64,000 nucleotides of DNA from CBFHSF01 sp965658445 (GTDB taxonomy: Bacteria > Bacteroidota > Bacteroidia > Flavobacteriales > Schleiferiaceae). The stretch lies in NCBI GenBank assembly GCA_965658445.1, contig CBFHSF010000001.1, positions 62,001-126,000 of the forward strand. Reading direction: 5' to 3'. Position numbers and translations under genes: made by a program. Shown piece after piece: positions 43,755 through 52,055 of this stretch. The notes under the pieces are model-generated. The model made no database searches. It was not told the DNA's origin and worked only from the letters and a program-made list of their open reading frames with translations. Position 1 is the stretch's first letter. The number at the start of each line of letters is the position of its first letter.

Positions 43755-44606
43755 CTACTCTTTAAAGGCCGACTTGTGGAGAATATTCAGAAGAACGCCT
43801 AGAATCACGAGGCCAATCCCCAGTAATACCCAAGGCGAGTAAATCACGTCAAACAAGAACACGTCGAATCCCAAGGCAAATAAAATTCCCACGTATTTGA
43901 GCGGGGCTATCTTGTTGACTTCTGATGCCTGATAGGCCTTGGTCATATAAATTTGTGCTACTTGGGTAAATACCCCCATCAAAACCATCAGTCCGACTTG
44001 TTCCCAGGTAGGAGTTACCCAATCAAAGAAACTCCAAACGGCCATGACGGGCGTCGCGATCAATGGGAAATAAAACACGACCACTGCCGGATGGTCTGTG
44101 TCTTTGACTTTGCGGATGGCGTTGTAGGCCAATCCGCTAAAGACGGCAGATCCAATTCCCATCAATAAAAGTGCAGGAGTGATATTGGGGTCAAAGCCTT
44201 TGATAAATACAATGCCCAAGAAAGAAACCAAAAAGAACAACCATTGAATGGGCCGCATGGGTTCCTTGAGAATATAGATGGCAAAAAAGGCGGTAAAAAT
44301 GGGACTCAAATACTGAATGGTACTCGCCGATCCAATGGGTAATCTCACCAAGGTGTAGAAGTAGAGGGTAAGGGCTGTAACGCCAAATACGCCTCGCATG
44401 AGCAAGAATTTTTTGTTGACCCCAAGGGGCGGAAGCTTCTTTTTCTTGATTATGGCATAGCTAAGCGCCAGGGAAACGATAGAGCGGAACAAAACCAATT
44501 CAGTCGCCGGTAATCCCGACAGACTTTTGACCATTAAGTTCATGAGAGAAAAGCCGACCACGGAAATGAGCATGTATCGAATTCCGGGGTCTAGTCTTCT
44601 CCTCAT
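43755..44606 (-). CDS. EamA/DMT-family transporter
   Basis: 283 residues with ten hydrophobic segments in two repeated EamA units (about 8-135 and 150-280). YLSPIFTAFFAIYILKEPM and APLKYVGILFALGFDVFLFD are the paired family motifs. Exports metabolites of unknown type. The start codon overlaps the porT stop by one base, so translation is probably coupled. Confidence 0.9.
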   Translation of the reverse strand: MRRRLDPGIRYMLISVVGFSLMNLMVKSLSGLPATELVLFRSIVSLALSYAIIKKKKLPPLGVNKKFLLMRGVFGVTALTLYFYTLVRLPIGSASTIQYLSPIFTAFFAIYILKEPMRPIQWLFFLVSFLGIVFIKGFDPNITPALLLMGIGSAVFSGLAYNAIRKVKDTDHPAVVVFYFPLIATPVMAVWSFFDWVTPTWEQVGLMVLMGVFTQVAQIYMTKAYQASEVNKIAPLKYVGILFALGFDVFLFDVIYSPWVLLGIGLVILGVLLNILHKSAFKE

Positions 44607-45307
44607 TATTCGAAGGTAAGATTTAAGAAAATGGCTCGGTTGTAAATGGCACTAATTCCTTCCACAGGTTGTGTGCCGTCTTGAACCAGAAGGTTGTTGG
44701 TTCCAAAACTCGCCTTGAGTTGGGGCGAGAATTTAAAATACTCAAAGTAGAAGTCCAATCCAATACCTACTTCCGCGGCCACGTCGTTTCGCTTGAGTTT
44801 AAAGATCAAGTCGTCTTCTACGTCTTGTTTTGATGATAAATCCAGCGAATACTTAACCCCTCCCAAAACATACCAGCGGTAATTGTTGATTCTCGACGAG
44901 CGGTATTTTAAGTAGAAGGGAAAATCGATGAAAGAACTCTCCACATCTCTCTCAAAAATTCTTCTCTCTCCTGTGTTGGGGGATGTGAGATCAAAGTAGA
45001 GCTTTCTCTCTGTGGTCGCGAATGTGGGAATGAATCGCAAGGTAAAGTAGTCAGACAATCTCAAGTCAGAGATGATTCCAATGCTATATCCCGGATTGAC
45101 TTCCGTGCGAAAACCATGGTAATTGGGAACGCCCGCAAGATTTTCTACAGGATCAATTCTCAAGTCATACCAGTTTACCCCCAAAAAGAATCCAAAGTGA
45201 ATGGGCTTTTTGTCGTATTTGGGTTGGTTCTTAAGCTTCTTCGTCTGCCCCACGGCCGTAAGGCTCAAGAGGGTAAACAATGCGATATATAGCGTTCTAT
45301 TTTTCAA
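44606..45307 (-). CDS. porT: PorT-like outer-membrane protein of type IX secretion
   Basis: 233 residues with a signal peptide (ending TAVGQ, about residue 21). It has the short beta-barrel pattern of PorT: HFGFFLGVNWYDLRIDP, NPGYSIGIISDLRLSDYFTL, SFIDFPFYLKYRS and the terminal AIFLNLTFE. PorT is required for secretion through the type IX system in gliding and pathogenic Bacteroidetes. The position directly after ubiE (27 nt) matches other genomes. No ATG exists before the signal peptide: the start is TTG at 45307, with an in-frame stop two codons upstream. Other T9SS genes are not in the window. Confidence 0.85.
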   Translation of the reverse strand: MKNRTLYIALFTLLSLTAVGQTKKLKNQPKYDKKPIHFGFFLGVNWYDLRIDPVENLAGVPNYHGFRTEVNPGYSIGIISDLRLSDYFTLRFIPTFATTERKLYFDLTSPNTGERRIFERDVESSFIDFPFYLKYRSSRINNYRWYVLGGVKYSLDLSSKQDVEDDLIFKLKRNDVAAEVGIGLDFYFEYFKFSPQLKASFGTNNLLVQDGTQPVEGISAIYNRAIFLNLTFE

Positions 45308-45334
45308 TATCTACCTAACGAAATTGAATAGGGG

Positions 45335-46072
45335 TTATTTTGTTGCCGTGTATATACTAGCGATTCCAAAGGTAACTGGCTTAGCGACAGATTCTTTGAA
45401 ACCCAAAGTATTTAAAATGCCAACAAATTTCTCTCCATATGGGAAGGCTTCTACCGATTCTGGAAGGTACGTGTACGCTCTAGAGTCTCCAGAAATCAAT
45501 TTTCCCATTCCGGGGAGAATGTATTTAAAGTACGTGTTGTAAACTTGTTTGAAGGGAAAGCGCTGCGGTTGCGAAAACTCGAGAACTGCCAACTGACCTC
45601 CGGGCTTGAGCACTCGGTAGATTTCTTTCAATCCCGCTTCAAGGTTTTCGAAGTTTCTCACTCCAAATGCCACGGTAATGGCTTCAAAAGAGGCGTCTTC
45701 AAAAGGAAGGTTTTCGGAATCTCCCAAGGTCATAGAGATGATGTTGTCCAAGTTTTTCTTGGCAATTTTTTCCTTTCCTTTTTCGAGCATTCCCGCCGAA
45801 ATATCCAAGCCCACAATTTTGGGTGCGCCCGTTTGCGTCAAGGCAATGGCCAAGTCACCTGTTCCGGTAGCGATGTCTAAAATGCTTTCTGGATTTTTCG
45901 CACCAATGCGCTTCACCACCTTTTTTCTCCAAGACTTATCAATGCCCATGGAGAGCAAGTGGTTTAGAAAGTCATATCTGTGACTGATGTTGTCAAACAT
46001 TTGAGCGACTTGCTCTTTCTTGCTTAAGTCGCTCTCTTTGTAGGGTCTTACATCGGTTTTTCCTTCTGACAT
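45335..46072 (-). CDS. ubiE: Demethylmenaquinone methyltransferase
   Basis: 245 residues from the ATG at 46072 (MSEGKTDVRPYKES). VAQMFDNISHRYDFLNHLLS, the SAM motif LDIATGTGDLAIAL, and VAFGVRNFENLEAGLKEIYR with VLKPGG are UbiE/MenG signatures. It performs the last step of menaquinone synthesis; no aerobic ubiquinone route is expected in this phylum. TACCTTTG is 19 nt upstream, giving a promoter for ubiE-porT-DMT. Confidence 0.95.
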   Translation of the reverse strand: MSEGKTDVRPYKESDLSKKEQVAQMFDNISHRYDFLNHLLSMGIDKSWRKKVVKRIGAKNPESILDIATGTGDLAIALTQTGAPKIVGLDISAGMLEKGKEKIAKKNLDNIISMTLGDSENLPFEDASFEAITVAFGVRNFENLEAGLKEIYRVLKPGGQLAVLEFSQPQRFPFKQVYNTYFKYILPGMGKLISGDSRAYTYLPESVEAFPYGEKFVGILNTLGFKESVAKPVTFGIASIYTATK

Positions 46073-46090
46073 ACTCGTGAATTTCGGGCG

Positions 46091-46098
46091 CAAAGGTA
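46091..46098 (-). promoter_or_regulatory. -7 box TACCTTTG upstream of ubiE
   Basis: Exact TAnnTTTG match ending 18 nt before the ubiE ATG. Confidence 0.5.
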
Positions 46099-46163
46099 AG
46101 CTATTGTATCCAACTCCTGAAATGCATGTGCTCCTATTTAGGATTATGCATTTGGAAAGGGTA

Positions 46164-48002
46164 TTAACCCACCATCAAATCCGCCTTTGGATATTTGTAA
46201 TTGTTAGATTTTAGGCGTCTTCCCAAGGCAATGGCCAAGGTCAAGGTGCCAATTCTACCAATAAACATACTGACCATGATGATGGTTCTTCCCCCTATCG
46301 AAAGATCTGCGGTAATTCCCGTGGTCAACCCAACTGTACAGAAGGCAGAAACCTGCTCAAACATCAAATCTCTAAAGGGAATTTCGGGGTCTGTTATGGT
46401 GAGGAAGAAGATTCCCATCAGAATAAACGAACCCGAAAACAAGAAAATGGAAAAGGCCTTGTTGAGCAATTCCCACGGAATTCTCTTTTTAAAGAGTTCG
46501 AGGTTTTTCTTTCCTCGGATGGTGCTGTAAGCCGATAGTAAAACCAAGGTAAATGTACTGGTTTTGATACCTCCCCCTGTGGAACCCGTAGAGGCTCCGA
46601 TAAACATTAAGAAGGTGAAGAAGATCAATACAGGAAGGCTCAAAGCACCGATGTCGACCGTATTAAATCCAGCCGTTCTTGTGGTTACGGATTGGAAGAA
46701 ACTGGTGAATATTTTTTCGGGCCAAGTCTGTTCAGAAATTACGCCATCCGATTCTAATGAGAGGAAGACAATGGTTCCAATGGTAATCAAAGCCGCTGCG
46801 GCATAAATAGAAATTTTAGTTCCCAAGCGGGTGTGCAACCACGGCTTTTGAATGCGCTCTCTAACGGTTCTGATGGTAAAGACATCGCGTATCGTTCCAA
46901 AACCCAAACCTCCCAGAATGACCAAAATGGCAATGGTCATCTGCATGGGGAAGGCCGTTCGAATGGCTTCCGTATGAAGTCCCTCAGAAAGCGTCGAGAA
47001 CCCCGCGTTGTTAAAAGCAGAAATGGAGTGGAACAAACTGAAGAAAACGCGGTCTTCCAAGTCGTGGAATACGATTTGCTTGCCCAGGGTAAAGAATATC
47101 AAAACCGCTCCTGCCAATTCAATAATCAAGGTGAAGCGGAAAATTTGTTTGATAAGCTCTGAGCTGGTGTTTAGGGTTTCTCCCAAGTACCCTTCTTGAA
47201 TAATACTCTGGTGTTTGATTCCGAGCCCTTTGCGGCTAAAAAAGGCAAATAGTGTGGCAAATGAAATGATGTTCAATCCTCCCAATTGAATCAGACTCAT
47301 CACAATAAATTGTCCCTTAAAACTGAGGTAGGTGGCTGTGTCCACAACGGTAAGCCCCGTTACACAACTGGCAGAAATACTGGTAAAGAGAGCGTCTTCA
47401 AATCGCATGCTCTCACCGGTAACGTTCATCTCAGGAAGCAGGAGCAACAAGGTTCCAAACAAAATGAGAAGGAGGAAGGACATGATCAAAATGGCGGGTG
47501 GACTCAGTTTTGCCAAAGGCAAAAAGGTCGAGGCCTTTCCAATCTCCAAGAAAACAATGAGCAAGAAATAGCCTTGGATTACGAGAACGAAGAACTCCGC
47601 AAAACGCGTAAAACCAAAGAAATCTCCCGTTTTACCTACCAGGTCAATCCCGGTGATATTGACGGAAATGATGTTGATAGCCAGAAAGAGCATTAAGAAG
47701 CCTTCCCACTTGGTTTCCCGCAAATGCTGCTTGGGGGAGAAAGAATACACAAACTCTATGATGTATTTCAGAATGTAAAATCCAATACTGAATTTCACGA
47801 TAAAGACAATCCAGCGATATTCTTCTTGGGTAATCTTAAAACCGTGATAATAAATCAGTGCGAGTATGGTGGATATGGCCACAATTCCCGATCCAATGCG
47901 TAAGGTTCGCAACATAGCGACCTTGGAGGCATAGAGCTTTAGGTTCACTTTTTCTCTGAACCTATCGATCTTGGATTGTATGGGATTCTCGTTATTTTCC
48001 AT
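46164..48002 (-). CDS. TrkH/KtrB-family potassium uptake permease
   Basis: 612 residues. About three extra N-terminal helices precede four M1-P-M2 repeats with the selectivity-filter-like segments SCVTGLTVVD, FNNAGFSTLSEG, TRTAGFNTVD and FCTVGLTTGI. The family moves potassium, often with a TrkA/KtrA regulatory subunit, whose gene is not seen here. It overlaps the kinase gene upstream by 11 nt. Confidence 0.93.
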   Translation of the reverse strand: MENNENPIQSKIDRFREKVNLKLYASKVAMLRTLRIGSGIVAISTILALIYYHGFKITQEEYRWIVFIVKFSIGFYILKYIIEFVYSFSPKQHLRETKWEGFLMLFLAINIISVNITGIDLVGKTGDFFGFTRFAEFFVLVIQGYFLLIVFLEIGKASTFLPLAKLSPPAILIMSFLLLILFGTLLLLLPEMNVTGESMRFEDALFTSISASCVTGLTVVDTATYLSFKGQFIVMSLIQLGGLNIISFATLFAFFSRKGLGIKHQSIIQEGYLGETLNTSSELIKQIFRFTLIIELAGAVLIFFTLGKQIVFHDLEDRVFFSLFHSISAFNNAGFSTLSEGLHTEAIRTAFPMQMTIAILVILGGLGFGTIRDVFTIRTVRERIQKPWLHTRLGTKISIYAAAALITIGTIVFLSLESDGVISEQTWPEKIFTSFFQSVTTRTAGFNTVDIGALSLPVLIFFTFLMFIGASTGSTGGGIKTSTFTLVLLSAYSTIRGKKNLELFKKRIPWELLNKAFSIFLFSGSFILMGIFFLTITDPEIPFRDLMFEQVSAFCTVGLTTGITADLSIGGRTIIMVSMFIGRIGTLTLAIALGRRLKSNNYKYPKADLMVG

Positions 48003-48972
48003 GGTGAAGGGTGTATTCCCTTTCTAAGTCTTGGGGTTCAATGGGCACAACGCCTACGTGTTCACAAACCAAACCTCCCCCTAAATTCGCAATCAGGGCA
48101 ATATCCACAGGGCTCATTTTGTGAGCCAGTGCTAAGGCGGCAACGCTAACCACGGTATCTCCCGCTCCTGAAACATCTACGATGTTTCTCTCAAAGGCAG
48201 GAATGTGCTTTTTTTGATTTTCGAAGTTTATGAACACGCCGTGCTCGCTGAGGGTTAATAAAACGCCCTCGGCATTCAGTTTTTCTATCAATTGAGATAC
48301 GCCGTTATCCACATCTGAAGCAGATTGAGGGTTGATGTCAATTCCCAAACCTTCTGTGATTTCCTTGAGATTGGGCTTGAACAAAGTCACTCCTCGGTAT
48401 TCCAAAAAGTTAATCTTTTTGGGATCCACTATGGTGGGGATGTTCAATTCTCGGGCCTTGGCAATGGCGTTTGCAATTACGTCTTTGGTCAGTACTCCTT
48501 TGTTGTAGTCTTGTAGTATGATGACCTCGGGTTTGAAGCTTTCAATACACGCAACCACGTGGTTTACCAAATCGGAATCGTCTTCTGGATACGTTGCGTC
48601 TTCCTCATCGACTCTAACCACGTGCTTGTCATCGGCGATGACACGCGTTTTTATGGTGGTAGGGCGAGGGGTGGTCAACAATCCCTCTGTGGACAAACCT
48701 CTTTTGGCAAACAATTTTTCCACCATTTTCCCGGCATCGTCGTCTCCAATGATTCCAACGGGAAGAGTATTGGCTCCCAGTGCGATGCAATTGATGGCAA
48801 CGTTTCCTGCGCCTCCCAATCGCGATTCTTTTTTGTGAACGCGAACTACGGGGACAGGAGCTTCTGGAGACATCCTTTCTATGGTTCCCCAGGTGTATTG
48901 GTCAATCATAAGATCTCCCAAAAGCAGCACTCGGGTATCCGCAAAGGACTGTAATATAGAGTCTGTATCCAT
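47992..48972 (-). CDS. PfkB-family kinase, D-glycero-beta-D-manno-heptose-7-phosphate kinase-like
   Basis: 326 residues with the RfaE domain I plan: LGDLMIDQYTWGTIERMSPE near the N-terminus, SRLGGAGNVAINCIALGA, ILQDYNKGVLT and the PfkB ATP/catalytic motif DVSGAGDTVVSVAALALA with its base Asp. Only the kinase half of HldE is present; the adenylyltransferase domain is absent. It would phosphorylate heptose-7-phosphate for ADP-heptose, used in lipopolysaccharide. The start is 5 nt after the aspartate aminotransferase stop. Confidence 0.88.
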   Translation of the reverse strand: MDTDSILQSFADTRVLLLGDLMIDQYTWGTIERMSPEAPVPVVRVHKKESRLGGAGNVAINCIALGANTLPVGIIGDDDAGKMVEKLFAKRGLSTEGLLTTPRPTTIKTRVIADDKHVVRVDEEDATYPEDDSDLVNHVVACIESFKPEVIILQDYNKGVLTKDVIANAIAKARELNIPTIVDPKKINFLEYRGVTLFKPNLKEITEGLGIDINPQSASDVDNGVSQLIEKLNAEGVLLTLSEHGVFINFENQKKHIPAFERNIVDVSGAGDTVVSVAALALAHKMSPVDIALIANLGGGLVCEHVGVVPIEPQDLEREYTLHHGK

Positions 48973-48977
48973 GAATG

Positions 48978-50171
48978 TTACTTCAAGTTGGCGAGAGCTT
49001 CAGCCACACGCCTTACGGCTTCTGTTAAGTTTTCTTCAGAAGCAGCAAAAGAAAGCCTGATGTTTTCTGGCGTTCCAAAGGCATCTCCCGGAACCGTAGC
49101 CACGTGGCCTTCTTCCAAGAGGTACATAGAAATATCTAATGAGGTATTTAGCGTCTTTCCATTGAATGACTTTCCAAAATAGGCGCTTACATCGGGGTAC
49201 ATGTAAAAAGCACCTTCTGGCGAAGAGAGTTTAAGCCCTGGAATATCTCCCAGCATCTTCATCATCAATTCGCGTCTCTTGGCAAAGGTGTCTACCATGT
49301 ACTGAACTTTGGAAGGATCTGCTTCCAATGCGGCAATGGCCGCTCTTTGTGTAATAGAACATGTTCCTGAGGTAAACTGTCCTTGAACCTTGTCACAGGC
49401 TCTAATGATATCAGCAGGTCCGGCCATATATCCCAATCTCCAACCCGTCATGGCGAAACCTTTGGACAATCCGTTGATGGTCAAGGTGCGTTCGTACATT
49501 CCAGGAATGGTGGCGAAGGATACGTGTTGTCCCGAATAGTTGATCAATTCGTAAATCTCATCTGAAAGCACGGTAATATTGGGGTTGGCAGCGACCACTT
49601 CGGCCCAAGTCTCCAATTCTTCTCTGCTGTAAACAGAACCCGAAGGATTACATGGGGAAGAGAACATAATTACCGTAGTTTTTTCGGTAATGGCTGCGGC
49701 CAAACGATCGGCAGAAACTTTAAAATTAGTATCTACGCTCGAAGAGAGAACCACTGGGGTTCCACCGGCGAGCTTCACCAATTCGTAATAAGTAACCCAG
49801 TAAGGAGCGGGGATGATGACTTCGTCTCCAGGACCTACTAAGGTCATGATGGCATTGGCCAAACTTTGCTTAGCTCCGGTAGAAACCAATACTTGATTGG
49901 GTTCGTAATCCAAGTCGTTGTCTCTTTTAAACTTCTTGCAAACGGCTTCGCGAAGATCCGCAAAACCCGCAACGGGAGTGTAATGAGAGTAGTTGTCATC
50001 TATCGCTTGTTTCCCGGCCTCCTTGATAAAATCAGGAGTGTCAAAGTCGGGTTCCCCCAAGGATAGACTGATTACGTTGATTCCGGTTGCGGCGAGTTCT
50101 CGGCTTTTGCGAGACATTCCTATTGTCATGGGTTCTTCTAATTGTTGAACCACAGGAGAAAGTTTAGCCAT
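48978..50171 (-). CDS. Aspartate aminotransferase family protein (class I PLP)
   Basis: 397 residues from the ATG at 50171 (MAKLSPVVQQLEEPMTIG). Substrate and PLP signatures include SLGEPDFDTPDF, STGAKQSLANAI, SSPCNPSGSVYS and NGLSKGFAMTGWRLGY with the Schiff-base lysine. It closely follows the AspB/prephenate-aminotransferase-like Ib group. It interconverts aspartate and oxaloacetate, possibly other amino acids. First gene of a run with the heptose kinase and TrkH. TAATTTTG lies 21 nt upstream (50193-50200). Confidence 0.93.
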   Translation of the reverse strand: MAKLSPVVQQLEEPMTIGMSRKSRELAATGINVISLSLGEPDFDTPDFIKEAGKQAIDDNYSHYTPVAGFADLREAVCKKFKRDNDLDYEPNQVLVSTGAKQSLANAIMTLVGPGDEVIIPAPYWVTYYELVKLAGGTPVVLSSSVDTNFKVSADRLAAAITEKTTVIMFSSPCNPSGSVYSREELETWAEVVAANPNITVLSDEIYELINYSGQHVSFATIPGMYERTLTINGLSKGFAMTGWRLGYMAGPADIIRACDKVQGQFTSGTCSITQRAAIAALEADPSKVQYMVDTFAKRRELMMKMLGDIPGLKLSSPEGAFYMYPDVSAYFGKSFNGKTLNTSLDISMYLLEEGHVATVPGDAFGTPENIRLSFAASEENLTEAVRRVAEALANLK

Positions 50172-50192
50172 GATGAAATTTGATATTAAACA

Positions 50193-50200
50193 CAAAATTA
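50193..50200 (-). promoter_or_regulatory. Possible -7 box TAATTTTG upstream of the aminotransferase
   Basis: Matches TAnnTTTG, 21 nt before the start codon; AT-rich context makes chance matches likely. Confidence 0.3.
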
Positions 50201-50355
50201 ATACAATCTCGGCAGGGGGGAAACGCCTCAATAGAAAAACAAAGATACTTTACTTTATGTCAATAAATTGTAAATTGACGTTTCAAACTTTGAAAGAATA
50301 TTTTTAGGGGCCAACGTAACCGCTTTTTTTTGATATTTGCCAAAAACTGAACCGC

Positions 50356-50877
50356 ATGGAAATCTTTCTAGAGATTCTAAAGTATATATTCCCCGCTCTT
50401 TTAATGCTATTGCTGAGTTACGTAATGCTTACCAACTTCATGGAGAATGAAGAAAACAGAAGGCGTTACTTTCTCAAAAAGGAGACCCAAAAGTCTGCCT
50501 TGCCCACTCGTATGCAAGCCTATGAGCGTTTGGTTTTGTTCTTGGAGAGAATTACACCCAACAGCATTTTGGTAAGGGTTCCTTCCAAAGACCTTTCAGC
50601 AAGAGAGTTTCAATCGCTTTTGGTGAAGACCATTCGACAGGAATTTGAATACAACCTCAGTCAGCAGATTTATATTTCTGATGAAGCTTGGCAATTGGTG
50701 GTGACTGCAAAGTCGGCTACCGTTTCCATCATCAATAACATTGCTGATAAGCTACCTCCAAATGCTACGAGTGTTGATTTGAGTAAAAAAGTTTTGGAAC
50801 ACACTATGGCCATAGGCACTTTTCCCACGAGAAAGGCCATTTATTACTTGAGGTCAGAAGCTACCAAGGAGTTTTAA
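50356..50877 (+). CDS. Conserved hypothetical membrane-anchored protein, 173 aa
   Basis: One N-terminal transmembrane helix (about 7-27, EILKYIFPALLMLLLSYVML) is followed by a charged linker (ENEENRRRYFLKKETQKS) and a cytoplasmic domain of about 125 residues with mixed helices. RMQAYERLVLFLERITPNSI is a conserved-looking segment, as in similar proteins of Flavobacteria. No catalytic motif is recognised. It is flanked by the divergent aminotransferase and by its own strong terminator, so it is probably a single-gene unit. Function unknown. Confidence 0.8.
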   Translation: MEIFLEILKYIFPALLMLLLSYVMLTNFMENEENRRRYFLKKETQKSALPTRMQAYERLVLFLERITPNSILVRVPSKDLSAREFQSLLVKTIRQEFEYNLSQQIYISDEAWQLVVTAKSATVSIINNIADKLPPNATSVDLSKKVLEHTMAIGTFPTRKAIYYLRSEATKEF

Positions 50878-50932
50878 AATACGGGATTGTAGTAAGTAAG
50901 AAGGTTACGACTATACAGACACTATATCAAAT

Positions 50933-50958
50933 AGGAAATCCAATGGGTTTCCTTTTTT
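50933..50958 (+). terminator. Intrinsic terminator after the 173-aa membrane protein gene
   Basis: AGGAAATCC, loop AAT, GGGTTTCCT makes a 9-bp stem with one wobble pair, ending in six T. Confidence 0.9.
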
Positions 50959-50992
50959 GTTTGGGTTTTAGAATGACCCCCTTGCTGGTTAA

Positions 50993-52033
50993 TTATTTCT
51001 CGCGATTGCGCTGAATCAGACGAAGAGCGGCCGCGTAGGGCGAGGCTTTGCCTTCGCTTACTCTTTTGAGTTCTTCGGCGTAAGCCTCTGTCATACCGGG
51101 AGTGTTGTACAAGGTCTGCAACCAGATATCTTCTGTAGTGTCTTTGAGCCAGTGCGCGTTTTGATCGCGTCGTCTTTGCTCCCAAAGTCCCTTGGTATCC
51201 ATGTGTCTCTGGTATTTTTCTATCAATTCCCACGCATTGTCCAAACCCATTTTTTCATGGGCCGAAGTCGTTCCCACGGGAACTACCCATTCTCTCTCGT
51301 CCAACGGAAATAGATGTAACGCTCTTTTGACTTCCGCCGCGGCCTTTTTTGCTTTAATGGCATTGTCTCCATCAGCTTTGTTGAGAAGGACAATATCTGC
51401 CATCTCCATGATGCCTCGTTTGATGCCTTGAAGTTCATCCCCCGCGCCGGTAATCAATAGAAGAACAAACAAGTCAACCATTTCCGCCACTGCCGTTTCG
51501 GATTGTCCTACGCCCACGGTTTCAATAAACAAGGTGTCGTAACCCGCCGCTTCACAGAGAATGATTGATTCACGTGTTTTTCTCGCCACGCCTCCTAAGC
51601 TTCCTGCAGAAGGGCTAGGACGAATGAAGGCATTTGAGTCTTGTGTGAGCTCTTCCATCCGGGTCTTGTCTCCCAAGATGGATCCGCCCGAAATTCCACT
51701 ACTGGGATCAACGGCCAGCACGGCAACTTTTTTGCCTTGCTCCTCAATCAAATACTTCCCCATGGACTCAATCCACGAGCTCTTTCCCACACCGGGAATA
51801 CCTGTGATTCCCAATCGGATGGAATTTCCAGAATGGGGAAGACATTTTTCAATGACTTCTTGAGCAATTTCTAAGTCCTCTGGTTTTTGGCTTTCCACTA
51901 AGGTAATGGCTCTTCCTAAAAGCATGGCGTCACCCGCCAATATGCCCTTGACATATTCGTCCGCGGAGAGCGTAGCCGGTTTAGAAACCTGCTTGAATAG
52001 TTTGGGATTGAGACCGCCTTTGTTTACTGCCAT
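50993..52033 (-). CDS. meaB: MeaB/ArgK-type GTPase for methylmalonyl-CoA mutase
   Basis: 346 residues. Walker A GIPGVGKSSW (G3E family), AVDPSSGISGGSILGDKTRM with the switch region, FIETVGVGQSE and LNKADGDN (GTP base recognition) are all present. It protects and reloads the mutase with adenosylcobalamin. The start is 22 nt after the mutB stop, so the three genes form one operon. Confidence 0.95.
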   Translation of the reverse strand: MAVNKGGLNPKLFKQVSKPATLSADEYVKGILAGDAMLLGRAITLVESQKPEDLEIAQEVIEKCLPHSGNSIRLGITGIPGVGKSSWIESMGKYLIEEQGKKVAVLAVDPSSGISGGSILGDKTRMEELTQDSNAFIRPSPSAGSLGGVARKTRESIILCEAAGYDTLFIETVGVGQSETAVAEMVDLFVLLLITGAGDELQGIKRGIMEMADIVLLNKADGDNAIKAKKAAAEVKRALHLFPLDEREWVVPVGTTSAHEKMGLDNAWELIEKYQRHMDTKGLWEQRRRDQNAHWLKDTTEDIWLQTLYNTPGMTEAYAEELKRVSEGKASPYAAALRLIQRNREK

Positions 52034-52055
52034 GGTGAGGATTTGCTTATAAGAC

